The notes under the pieces were generated by a model. That model was not told the origin of the DNA and made no database searches. It worked only from the letters and a program-made list of their open reading frames with translations. Both the position numbers and the translations under genes were made by a program. Below, piece by piece: positions 18,505-26,261 of a stretch of DNA of 64,000 nt. How positions within the stretch are numbered: the stretch's first letter is position 1; every line of letters begins with the position of its first letter. The DNA comes from Gemmiger formicilis (GTDB lineage Bacteria; Bacillota; Clostridia; Oscillospirales; Ruminococcaceae): the NCBI RefSeq assembly GCF_024462815.1, contig NZ_JANGCG010000004.1:1-64000 (forward strand). The letters run 5' to 3'.

Positions 18505-18801
18505 CACGTAAATCCTCCTTTTCATGAGATTTTTCTTTGTGAATTGATTAATGGGGGAGTGCACCAATACTGCGCGCCGGTGTTGGCCATTACAAGTCGT
18601 GGTCGATTCCCGGGTGCATCAACCCTTTCTTGTAACTAAACCATATCACGGCAAAGCAACGGCTTACCACAAATATGTAGTAAAATGGGGGCGATTCGAC
18701 ATAAAAGACGAGTGGACAGTATGTAAAAAGACCCGGCGCTATTAAAGGCCGGGTCAATGTGACGTATTTATGTTGTACAAATGAGTCCTATTGGGTTCAT
18801 T

Positions 18802-19173
18802 CTATTTAGCCAACAGACGAACAACCTCAGCAACCAAACGCAATCGCTGGTCTGTGTTTTTTGCGTTTAACGAGGTATCTTCAAATGCTTGAACTATTGC
18901 AGTGACAATTTTTTTCTGCTCTTGCGTTAGAGTATGCACTGAAAGCAAATCAGCATTTTCTCCATAAACTAAGGTGTCGAGGGAGACACCAAGCAGATCG
19001 GCCATTTCGATAAGGCAATCAACAGACGGTAACTTGGCGTTTGTCTCGTAAGCACTGATAGTAGAGGCTTTCTTCCCCAATTTGTTGCCCAGCATTTGCT
19101 GTGTCCAACCTTTGCCCTCGCGCAATTTGCGGATGTGGTCTCCGATATAATTGTGGCGTTCTGTATCTTTCAT
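18802..19173 (-). CDS. XRE-family transcriptional regulator
   Basis: The 123-residue regulator has an N-terminal Cro/CI helix-turn-helix (IRKLREGKGWTQQMLGNKLG, then KASTISAYETNAKLPS) and a C-terminal helical region of unknown role. It is transcribed away from the agr cassette, sharing a 215-base spacer that holds a 21-bp palindrome and the agr promoter. It could therefore repress itself and the cassette. Confidence 0.88.
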   Translation of the reverse strand: MKDTERHNYIGDHIRKLREGKGWTQQMLGNKLGKKASTISAYETNAKLPSVDCLIEMADLLGVSLDTLVYGENADLLSVHTLTQEQKKIVTAIVQAFEDTSLNAKNTDQRLRLVAEVVRLLAK

Positions 19174-19274
19174 GTCTTACATCCTGTTTGAAGCGGCCTG
19201 TCGCCGTATGATTATCTCTAAGGTAAGACAATTTTATACTATTGGACTTGCCAATTGGTGTCATTTTAAGATAT

Positions 19275-19295
19275 TATTACACTTAAAGTGTAATA
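19275..19295. promoter_or_regulatory. 21-bp perfect palindrome upstream of the agr promoter
   Basis: TATTACACTTAAAGTGTAATA is a perfect inverted repeat with one central base. It ends 12 bases before the -35 box of the agr promoter, the usual place for an activator such as AgrA. The divergent XRE regulator is the other candidate binder. Confidence 0.65.
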
Positions 19296-19307
19296 TGAAG
19301 ATAAAAC

Positions 19308-19336
19308 TTGACTTTTGGGAGATTTAATCTTATGTT
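19308..19336 (+). promoter_or_regulatory. Promoter of the agr-type cassette
   Basis: TTGACT at 19308-19313 and TATGTT at 19331-19336 are spaced by 17 bases. Transcription would start near 19343, about 45 bases before the response-regulator start. Confidence 0.6.
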
Positions 19337-19388
19337 GTATGATAAAGAAGGACAACTGCTTCGTCGAAGTAAAGGTGAGGATGCCAAT

Positions 19389-20123
19389 ATGAAGGAAATA
19401 AATATTTTACTATGCGATGATGATAAAGATTTCTTGCGGCGGTTGGCAGATACTGTGACCAAACAACCCTTGCCTAAAGGCACATCTGCAAATGTAACTA
19501 TGAGCAGCCACCCGGCAACCCTTACAGACCGGCAGCTGTCGGAGTATCAAATTATGTTTCTGGACATTGACATGGAAGAACGAAGCGGAATGGATATCGC
19601 ACGCCGAGTGCGTGAACTCCATCTCGATACGATTTTGATCTTTGTAACAAATTATCCGCAATTTTCGTTGGAGGGGTATGAAGTTCGTGCATTTCGCTAC
19701 CTACTCAAACAGGAACTTGAGCAAAAGTTGCCATTGTATTATCGGGATGCGTTGGCGGAATTCCCACGGGAGGAAAAGTCTTTGCAATTCTCCATCAATG
19801 CAGAACCGTACAGTGTCCCCTACGACAACATTCTTTATCTGGAAAGCCGACATCGAGTTATTTATTTGTATACAGTGAATCTGGGACGTGCCGGAGATCA
19901 TTTCTATGGCAGGATGGAGGATTTGACAGAAGAACTGGAACCAGAGGGCTTTTTACGTATTCAGAAAAGTTATCTGGTCAATATGGCACACATCAAAAAG
20001 CTTAATTTCGACCATGTGCTTCTCAGTAATGGTGAAGAATTGCCTGTTAGCCAAAAGCGCTATGCACAGCTTAAGATTCAATATTTGGGATGGAAAAACA
20101 AGCAGTGGGGGAAATCACTGTGA
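19389..20123 (+). CDS. AgrA-like LytTR response regulator
   Basis: The 244-residue regulator begins with a receiver domain (INILLCDDDKDF, phospho-acceptor Asp in IMFLDIDM). It ends with a LytTR DNA-binding domain (NILYLESRHRVIYLYT through FLRIQKSYLVNMAHI). It would be phosphorylated by the kinase encoded next and activate quorum-controlled genes. The ATG at 19389 was chosen because it starts the receiver fold and follows GGTGAGG. The kinase start overlaps its last codons. Confidence 0.9.
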   Translation: MKEINILLCDDDKDFLRRLADTVTKQPLPKGTSANVTMSSHPATLTDRQLSEYQIMFLDIDMEERSGMDIARRVRELHLDTILIFVTNYPQFSLEGYEVRAFRYLLKQELEQKLPLYYRDALAEFPREEKSLQFSINAEPYSVPYDNILYLESRHRVIYLYTVNLGRAGDHFYGRMEDLTEELEPEGFLRIQKSYLVNMAHIKKLNFDHVLLSNGEELPVSQKRYAQLKIQYLGWKNKQWGKSL

Positions 20124-21412
20124 TAGAGTATTTTTTGACATACCTGTGGACAGCGTTGGATTACGTCGGTGCTACATTTCTTTTCGATGGATTCGCAACC
20201 AGACGGTTTAAGCGACTGGCCTTTTGGGGAATCACGGGCAGCTATATCTTGTTTGAGAGTACGGTACTGAATCTTATAATGCCTGCAACAGCCAACTACA
20301 GGATGGTACTGTTCGCACTGATTTTTTATGCGATTTTTTACATAGTGCAGTACAATAGTACTGTTATCTTTTGCCTTTTTATGGCTGTGATTTGTTATGC
20401 TATTAGCTGCTGTGTAGATGACATGTGTTATACATCCTTGTTTTTATTCACAAAAACAAATTTTGTAAGCACTTTTTTCTTGCCGTTTACTGTGCGTTGC
20501 ATAACAGTTGCTATCTGCTATCTGCAAAAACGATTGCGTACAAAAAATGGGGCATTGCCGGCAAATTGGAAAACGTATATAGTTCCAATGCTGATTTCGC
20601 TTGCTAATATATTGTTGGTGTTCTATTTTGGTGCAAGTTTTCGGTGTGGTCAAATGGCGGAAAAGCCACTGTTTGTTTGTGCCCTATTCTTGACAAGCAT
20701 ACAAGTGGCGGCGCTATTTCTTGTTAGCTGGATGGAACAAAATGCACATTTTCGAGAAGAAGCCCTCAGCTTGCAGACAAAGGCCAAAGCTCAACAAGAA
20801 AACATTGATGCATTAAGTGCAGCGTATGCGCAGCAACGTAAACTGACCCATGATTTCCACGCGCATTTGGATTTGTTGGCGGCTTTTCTGAATCGAGAGG
20901 ATGGAACCGAGAATGCGCGAAACTACATCCGCAACTTGCAAAAAACTACTATTACAAGATTACTTCTTGTATCTACAAAAAACACCTCGATGGATGCATT
21001 GCTTAACCAAAAAGCTTTGTTGGCAAAAAAGAGAAATATTGACATCCAGTTTATGGTAAACGATCTTTCCCCTTTGAAACTTTCCATTGTGGATTTGACG
21101 GTCATTATCAGTAACATTTTTGACAATGCCATTGAGGCGTGTGAAAAGTTGCCAGAGGAGGAACGCCAGATACGGGTACAAGTTCTTTTGGAGGAGGAAG
21201 AACTTTTCTTTTCTGTACATAATCGCTCGCTGCCAGTATCCATACAGCCGGGACAATTGCCGCCTTCTACCAAAGAAAACCCGACACTCCACGGCTATGG
21301 CCTTGAAAACGTTCGTTCCATTTTGAAAAAATACAAAGCAGTTTATACTATGGAATACCAAGAGGGGTGGGTTTATTTTGCTACGGAACTGCCAAATACT
21401 TTGCTTTCATGA
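20120..21412 (+). CDS. AgrC-like GHKL sensor histidine kinase
   Basis: About 430 residues. The N-terminal half has six or so membrane helices for peptide sensing, followed by a coiled-coil dimerisation region (FREEALSLQTKAKAQQENIDAL). The phospho-acceptor His is in RKLTHDFHAHLD. The GHKL ATPase has the N-box IISNIFDNAIEAC and a late G-box HGYGLENVRSIL. GTG at 20120 overlaps the regulator stop and follows GTGGGGGA; an in-frame ATG at 20090 is possible. It would sense the cyclic peptide made from 22097-22249. Confidence 0.88.
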   Translation: MIEYFLTYLWTALDYVGATFLFDGFATRRFKRLAFWGITGSYILFESTVLNLIMPATANYRMVLFALIFYAIFYIVQYNSTVIFCLFMAVICYAISCCVDDMCYTSLFLFTKTNFVSTFFLPFTVRCITVAICYLQKRLRTKNGALPANWKTYIVPMLISLANILLVFYFGASFRCGQMAEKPLFVCALFLTSIQVAALFLVSWMEQNAHFREEALSLQTKAKAQQENIDALSAAYAQQRKLTHDFHAHLDLLAAFLNREDGTENARNYIRNLQKTTITRLLLVSTKNTSMDALLNQKALLAKKRNIDIQFMVNDLSPLKLSIVDLTVIISNIFDNAIEACEKLPEEERQIRVQVLLEEEELFFSVHNRSLPVSIQPGQLPPSTKENPTLHGYGLENVRSILKKYKAVYTMEYQEGWVYFATELPNTLLS

Positions 21413-21503
21413 CATAAAAATCGTCTTTTGAGACAAAAAGCTGGCAAACCGCATTGCTATGCTTTAGTATATTCAATATGAGTAGAAACTAAAAGGAATT
21501 TTT

Positions 21504-22064
21504 ATGGAACTGTTGGCAAATAAATTGACAGACTGTTGTTTACGGGCAAAGCTTATTGAAGAAAATCAATCCGATTGGTGCCGGTATGCATTACAAATGC
21601 GTATTACCAATGTGGGTGGTTTTTTAATCCTAATGGCATTTGGTCTGTTTTTGGCCCCTTGGCCGCAGGTAATACTGCTTAATCTGGGTGTGGCATTTTT
21701 GCGCAGAAAGACCAATGGATTGCATATGGCAACCGTAGGAGGATGTTTTTCTTTTTCATTACTTTGTGAATATGGCTGTTTAGTTGCCATAAAATTTATG
21801 CAACCTTTGATAGCCTTGGCTTTGTTTATATGTGCAACGATTACAATTCTTGCGTTGGCTCCTTGTAATAATAAAGAAATCCATTATACAGAAAAAGAAA
21901 AGAAATGTCTTCAAAAGGCAGTACATAGAAGGATTGCGGAGTACGCACTTATTGTAATGGTACTATTTACTATTGAACCGGTGTTTTCTTATATATTGAT
22001 TATGGCAGAATCAAGCGTTGCATTGCTTGTTGTTTTAGCAAAGCGAGGTTTTGGTATTCAATAG
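21504..22064 (+). CDS. AgrB-like peptide-processing membrane protease
   Basis: The 186-residue membrane protein keeps the AgrB catalytic layout: RRKTNGLHMATVGGC puts His74 seven residues before Cys81, the spacing of Staphylococcus aureus His77/Cys84. Several hydrophobic helices follow. AgrB cleaves the AgrD precursor and forms its thiolactone. It is 90 bases after the kinase and 32 bases before the precursor gene. The gene order regulator-kinase-B-D differs from the staphylococcal B-D-C-A order but contains the same four parts. Confidence 0.9.
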   Translation: MELLANKLTDCCLRAKLIEENQSDWCRYALQMRITNVGGFLILMAFGLFLAPWPQVILLNLGVAFLRRKTNGLHMATVGGCFSFSLLCEYGCLVAIKFMQPLIALALFICATITILALAPCNNKEIHYTEKEKKCLQKAVHRRIAEYALIVMVLFTIEPVFSYILIMAESSVALLVVLAKRGFGIQ

Positions 22065-22096
22065 TGATCCGTTACAGACGAAAAGGAGGTGCGTTT

Positions 22097-22249
22097 ATGA
22101 AATTGCAAGCAAAATTGTATAAAGGTGTTCGTAATGTATTGCAAAATATGTTGCAGCGTGAGGCCGGCAGCGAGCCGTGTACGACTTTTTGGTCTTATCA
22201 GCCCCACCGCCCTGAAACACCCCTGCCGCAGCCGAAAGATAAAAAATAA
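22097..22249 (+). CDS. AgrD-like cyclic autoinducer peptide precursor (50 aa)
   Basis: The 50-residue precursor follows AAAGGAGGTG. Residues 1-23 form an amphipathic basic helix for membrane attachment. The core is EPCTTFWSYQP, and the tail is Pro-rich with HRPETPLPQ. In AgrD-type peptides the Cys side chain closes a ring on the residue four places later, giving a predicted thiolactone of Cys28-Thr-Thr-Phe-Trp32; the following SYQPxxP matches the clostridial cyclic lactone autoinducer pattern. Ring size and N-terminal trimming are inferred from the family. Confidence 0.85.
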   Translation: MKLQAKLYKGVRNVLQNMLQREAGSEPCTTFWSYQPHRPETPLPQPKDKK

Positions 22250-22281
22250 TGGTCGCTCTTAAATCGCTCTAAATGAATACG

Positions 22282-22317
22282 CGCCCGCCGCATCTTGTAT
22301 GCGGCGGGCGTTTTTTG
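22282..22317 (+). terminator. Terminator of the agr-type cassette
   Basis: CGCCCGCCGCAT-like 12-bp stem, short loop and TTTTTT. It lies 32 bases after the AgrD stop and closes the four-gene unit. Confidence 0.9.
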
Positions 22318-22408
22318 TCTCTAAATATTTTTTTGTTTTAATGTAAAGGTCTATTTGACATTTGGCAGCTACAATTTTGACAGAGCCAAAACAAGGTGGT
22401 GAAGGGAA

Positions 22409-22723
22409 GTGGACGCGAACTGGCGAAGAGATGCGATTGTTGAGCTTCTTCGCCAGAAAGGCAAGGTAAAAGCACGCGAACTGGCCAAACGGTTTCATGT
22501 GACTCGGTAAACAATTTGCCAAGATATAACTGTCTTATCGCTTCGTTGCGATATTTACACAGAGCGCGGTCAGAATGGTGGAATCTATCTGTTAGAGAAA
22601 AAGAGACCTGTCCGCAAATCGCTCAGCTCATCGCAGATTGAGGTCCTTGAGCAACTTTTACCATCTTTATCCGAGGAAAAGCGTCTTATCGTCCAGTCCA
22701 TTCTCCATGATTTTGGCTCCTAG
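22409..22723 (+). pseudogene. DeoR/HTH_11-type regulator with internal stop
   Basis: A 105-codon frame from GTG 22409 encodes a DeoR-like helix-turn-helix (RRDAIVELLRQKGKVKARELAKRFHVTR, then TICQDITVLSLR). The TAA at 22508-22510 falls exactly where the recognition helix normally has another residue (VTRxTICQDI). The remaining 70 codons continue without further damage to a natural end. As written it makes only a 33-residue fragment. It is too small to carry a sugar-binding domain even when restored. It may have regulated the neighbouring helicase-recombinase unit. Confidence 0.7.
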
Positions 22724-23186
22724 CGGGCAGCATGCCCGACCTTGATAATTGAATACTCAGCACGGAGGCACGTTCCCAGAACAGGAAGCGTAATCAGAGA
22801 AGCGCCATGACATACAATCAGTACCTGACAAGGATGTCACCGGATTGTACCGAGCGATCAATTCTACCGACAAAGCAGTGAAGCCTGCTTCGCCATGATC
22901 TGTAAAGGGAGATAATGATACACCTGTTGCCCCGCACGTCAGACGGGGTGGCCGACCTTGGGTTGAAATCCTTAGACCCTTGGAACACCAGTGAAAACTG
23001 CGCAAGCGGCTTGCCGAACGAAAGTGAACCGTGTTCCCGGTTGCCAGGGGGCGAGCTGCAAATATGGCATTTCTGCATGTTATTCTCTTTTCTTCTGAAC
23101 ATCAACAGCCCCATGTGTTGATGTCGAACCCGTGCGACGCAGTGCACCAACCGCTGCGCCGCATTATTTTGTCATCAACCGAGGAG
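22724..23186. other. 460-base non-coding stretch with hairpins upstream of the helicase gene
   Basis: No convincing gene is present. Several local hairpins are visible: CCCCG-CACGTCAGA-CGGGG near 22933, and a perfect 9-bp stem ACATCAACA with TGTTGATGT at 23099-23124. The stretch could be a leader RNA, an origin of transfer or a recombinase site; none can be shown here. Confidence 0.4.
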
Positions 23187-25253
23187 ATGATCCAATTGCA
23201 AAATCCGGAAACGGGTTATGAGAAAGCTCATCGACAGGTAGAGCAAATCTTTCGATGGTTCTTCCCAGCCAGAGGAATGGTCACACGCGAAGGCCAGATT
23301 CAACTGTGCCACACGATGCTGGACGCCCTGTTTGGCCGGGATGTTGCACTGTGTGACGCCGGCGTGGGACTGGGAAAGACTTATGCCTACCTGGTTGCTT
23401 GCGTGCTGTGGCAGCTGCAAAGGCCACAGCAGATGCAACGCCCGGTGGTGATTTCCACCGCCAGCATCGCGCTGCAGAGCGCCATCCTCAAAGAATACAT
23501 TCCGTTTTTATCAGATATTTTAATACAAAACGGATATATTCAAAAACCCATTTGTGCTGTGCTGCGAAAAGGGAAAGAACGCTTCGCCTGTGACAAACGT
23601 CTGCTGATTCGCCAAAAACAGATCAGTGTGCGCGGCGAACGCTTCCGCAGAAGGGCAACCGCCTTGCGCGCTGCCAACCAATGCCTGGACCTGGATCTTT
23701 TGCCAGGGATTTCCCGTCATGATCGCCGCTTGATCTGTGTTCCAGAGCGGTGTAGTCGCAGCTGTATCTTACATTCCGATTGCCGATACCGGCAGTATTT
23801 GAAAGATTCCAACGATGCATCCGTTACCATTCAAGTCTGCAATCACAACTACCTACTGGCAGACGCAGCTCACCGTCAAAACGGATGGAAGCCCCTGCTG
23901 AAAGACTACCAGGCACTGATCATCGATGAGGCCCATAAACTGCCGGAAACAGTTCGCCAAATGAACACCCGGCGGATTCGTTCGTCAGACTTGCTTCATT
24001 TCGAAAAAATTCTGGTAACCAGCCATTGCACGTTGGGAGCCCAGAAACTCCGTGGAGCGAGCCGGGCATTTCTGACAGCATTTACACCGGCAGAGAACGA
24101 ATCGGAAAGGGCAAAATCACTTTGCCTGACAACCGAGCAATCCGCCGCATTGCAGCATTTGAATAGAGTTATTGAGGAAATTCTCAAGCTGGAGAACAAA
24201 GAAACACCGCTCGTTCTACGCAATAAATTGCATGATATTCAAGAACTCCTGCCGCTTTTCCTTCGCCGGGATACAACTTTTGTGCGCTATGTGGAATGCC
24301 GCCGAGAAAACGGTATATTGTCCACCGATTTGTGTGCAGTGCCCTTCGATCTTCCCCAATGTGTCTACGATGCACTCTGGCGGGAGCAGAAACCAGCCAT
24401 CCTAACCTCTGGAACTCTGGACACCGGAGAAGATTTTACTCATGCAAAACATCGGCTCGGGTTGGATCGCGGAACCCCATTGCGCACGCTGCGCATCCTG
24501 TCCCCTTTCCGCTACGATGAGAATTGTTTACTCTATTTTCCCGAACCTCAGCATACGAAGCCTCCCTACAAACAGGACGAAGACCGCGTGGCTCATCAGA
24601 TCCAGGAGCTAATCAACACCGCAAACGGACACACGTTGGTGTTATTCACATCCTATGATCAGATGGGCCGTGTCTATGAAAAACTAAAAAATAAGTTCCC
24701 TGTGCCTGTGCTGCAAGTACAACGCAATCCTCAGGTCTATCTGGAACGCTTCAAGCAGCTTCCCAATGCGGTCCTGTTCGCAAGTGGAGCCTGCTGGGAA
24801 GGCGTGGATTTCCCCGGAGACATGGTTTCATTGCTTATCATCGTGAAGCTACCATTTAAGGTACCTGACCCGCTGGGAGAAGCCCTGCGGAAGCAGTACC
24901 GCAATCTTCACAGCTACATCCAGGCCGAAGTTGTGCCGGAAATGCAGATCAAACTGCGGCAGGGGTTTGGCCGCGCCATCCGCACCGAAAGCGACAGCTG
25001 CGTGGTTGCCGTTCTTGACCCTCGCGCAGCACCGGGAAAGCGATACCGTCAGGCCGTTCTGGATGCCTTACCGAAAATGCCAATTTCGGACAAACTAACA
25101 GATATCCAGAGCTTTTTACAATCCAAGAAAAATCCCAGTTATTTCGAGCCCCGATTCCCTAAGGAGGTTGATTATCATGCGGGCAATTTGTTTCATTCAG
25201 GAAGTCAGAAACAGCGATCTCACCATGCGGCAGCAGATTCTGATCTGCCGTAA
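23187..25253 (+). CDS. DinG/Rad3-family DNA helicase
   Basis: About 688 residues with superfamily-2 XPD/DinG motifs: Walker A DAGVGLGKT, motif Ia VISTASIALQ, the DEAH box IIDEAHKLPE, and motif VI QGFGRAIRTESD. Four cysteines in the 24xx-free N-terminal part (CVPERCSRSCILHSDC) match the iron-sulfur cluster domain of DinG. It would unwind DNA during element transfer or recombination. The start is uncertain: ATG 23187 directly abuts GAGGAG, whereas TTG 23196 has ideal spacing. Its 3' end overlaps the next gene by 77 bases. Linkage to serine recombinases recalls the helicase-plus-ccr arrangement of SCC elements. Confidence 0.85.
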   Translation: MIQLQNPETGYEKAHRQVEQIFRWFFPARGMVTREGQIQLCHTMLDALFGRDVALCDAGVGLGKTYAYLVACVLWQLQRPQQMQRPVVISTASIALQSAILKEYIPFLSDILIQNGYIQKPICAVLRKGKERFACDKRLLIRQKQISVRGERFRRRATALRAANQCLDLDLLPGISRHDRRLICVPERCSRSCILHSDCRYRQYLKDSNDASVTIQVCNHNYLLADAAHRQNGWKPLLKDYQALIIDEAHKLPETVRQMNTRRIRSSDLLHFEKILVTSHCTLGAQKLRGASRAFLTAFTPAENESERAKSLCLTTEQSAALQHLNRVIEEILKLENKETPLVLRNKLHDIQELLPLFLRRDTTFVRYVECRRENGILSTDLCAVPFDLPQCVYDALWREQKPAILTSGTLDTGEDFTHAKHRLGLDRGTPLRTLRILSPFRYDENCLLYFPEPQHTKPPYKQDEDRVAHQIQELINTANGHTLVLFTSYDQMGRVYEKLKNKFPVPVLQVQRNPQVYLERFKQLPNAVLFASGACWEGVDFPGDMVSLLIIVKLPFKVPDPLGEALRKQYRNLHSYIQAEVVPEMQIKLRQGFGRAIRTESDSCVVAVLDPRAAPGKRYRQAVLDALPKMPISDKLTDIQSFLQSKKNPSYFEPRFPKEVDYHAGNLFHSGSQKQRSHHAAADSDLP

Positions 25254-25554
25254 AGCACTGCGCAAACTACGCTGGCCTTGCGTACAGGAACTGTACGCTC
25301 AGGCAGGAACCGAAGAACAACCGCTTACTCTGCGCCCCGGTGTAATGGACTTGCTTCACGCCGCTGCAAACGGTGAGGTAGATGTTTTGATCGTGGTGGA
25401 TATTAACCACCTGTATTGTGGCCGCCCCGAATTGGAAGGATTGCTTGCTTCTCTTTTGCAATACGATGTACACACTTTCGGGGTCAAGTGCGGTTGGATC
25501 GAGCCAGGTGGCCGGCACTGGATGGTCCTTCCGAATTACGATTCGGAGGTGTGA
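25177..25554 (+). CDS. Degenerate serine-recombinase-like protein (first of three)
   Basis: The 125-residue protein starts at ATG 25177 after AAGGAGG. Only the second half of a resolvase fold is recognisable (VDVLIVVDINHLYCGRPELEGLLASLLQYDVHTFGV, compare DVLVVxxxDRLxR). The N-terminal catalytic motif YxRxS is absent. It probably does not cut DNA and may be an accessory or directionality protein for the full-size recombinase. It lies in a compact unit with the helicase before it and a similar gene one base after it. Confidence 0.6.
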   Translation: MRAICFIQEVRNSDLTMRQQILICRKALRKLRWPCVQELYAQAGTEEQPLTLRPGVMDLLHAAANGEVDVLIVVDINHLYCGRPELEGLLASLLQYDVHTFGVKCGWIEPGGRHWMVLPNYDSEV

Positions 25555-25555
25555 A

Positions 25556-25948
25556 ATGGAGCGCAAGAAACAAGATGCTTTGTTCTTCCCGCGTATCTGG
25601 TTATATGCGCGCACCGGAAGCGGACATCGTGCCGTTGCTGAACAGCAACTGGTAGAACTCCGTGAATGGGCAATCTGCAACGGATACAGTATCGTAGGCC
25701 AAAGCTGCGAATGTGCTCAGGCCGATTCTTTTTGGCGGCCCGGCCTATTTGCGATGCTCCGGGCCGTGCGCAGAGGAGATGTTGATACTATTGCAATTAC
25801 GAGACTATCTCGTCTTTCAAGAAGGAAAAGAAAACTCAGCAAAATTATTGCAATATTACAATTACATGATGTAACGCTGACCGCTACAGAAATGAACCTG
25901 AGATATCAACTCTATCTCTATGGTTTGAAAGGTATCTCGGTTAGTTAA
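25556..25948 (+). CDS. Serine-recombinase N-terminal-domain protein lacking the catalytic Ser
   Basis: The 130-residue protein aligns over a resolvase catalytic domain: IWLYARTGSGHRAVAEQQLVELREWA, then RPGLFAMLRAVRRGDVDTIAITRLSRLSR. Where active enzymes have YxRxS it reads YARTG, so the nucleophile is replaced by Gly21, although Ser22 is adjacent. No DNA-binding domain follows. It begins one base after the previous stop with a CGGAGGTG site. It is likely an accessory subunit. Confidence 0.65.
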   Translation: MERKKQDALFFPRIWLYARTGSGHRAVAEQQLVELREWAICNGYSIVGQSCECAQADSFWRPGLFAMLRAVRRGDVDTIAITRLSRLSRRKRKLSKIIAILQLHDVTLTATEMNLRYQLYLYGLKGISVS

Positions 25949-26160
25949 TGGCGAAAGGAAAAAGTGTGAAAGAATCTATTGAGGAACTGCCGGATGGGCG
26001 GGTGAGAATAGTACGCGAAGTTTGCGGGATGCCAGTTTCCATTATCTTTTCAGCGCAGGAGGACAATAAAACCCTAGAAAATATAAAAGCGATGATCATG
26101 GATGCCTACGCAGAGAGAAAACTCCGTGAGGGTAAACTGTCAAATTGTGACCAGTTGTAG
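25948..26160 (+). CDS. Small protein of the recombinase unit (TnpW-like?)
   Basis: The 70-residue protein overlaps the previous stop by one base (TAATG), so it is co-translated. The segment GRVRIVREVCGMPVSIIFSAQED followed by a charged helix resembles the short TnpW-type proteins often encoded beside large serine recombinases in Firmicutes elements. The match is by general pattern only. No catalytic function is suggested. Confidence 0.55.
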   Translation: MAKGKSVKESIEELPDGRVRIVREVCGMPVSIIFSAQEDNKTLENIKAMIMDAYAERKLREGKLSNCDQL

Positions 26161-26261
26161 AGAGTATGTTTCTCCGTTTTGGTGATAGCTTTCCTCCCGT
26201 TGATTGAGTATTGTTGGTATGAGCAAATAGCCCGAACTAAGTGAATAGGGGAGGAACAACA

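Noticed and set aside
18560..18621. tRNA-like sequence: TGCACC pairs with GGTGCA and a T-arm-like GGTCGATTCCCGG is followed by TCA.
   Set aside because: The total length is about 62 bases, no proper D-arm or anticodon arm can be drawn, and the T-stem does not pair well. At most it is a degraded tRNA end.
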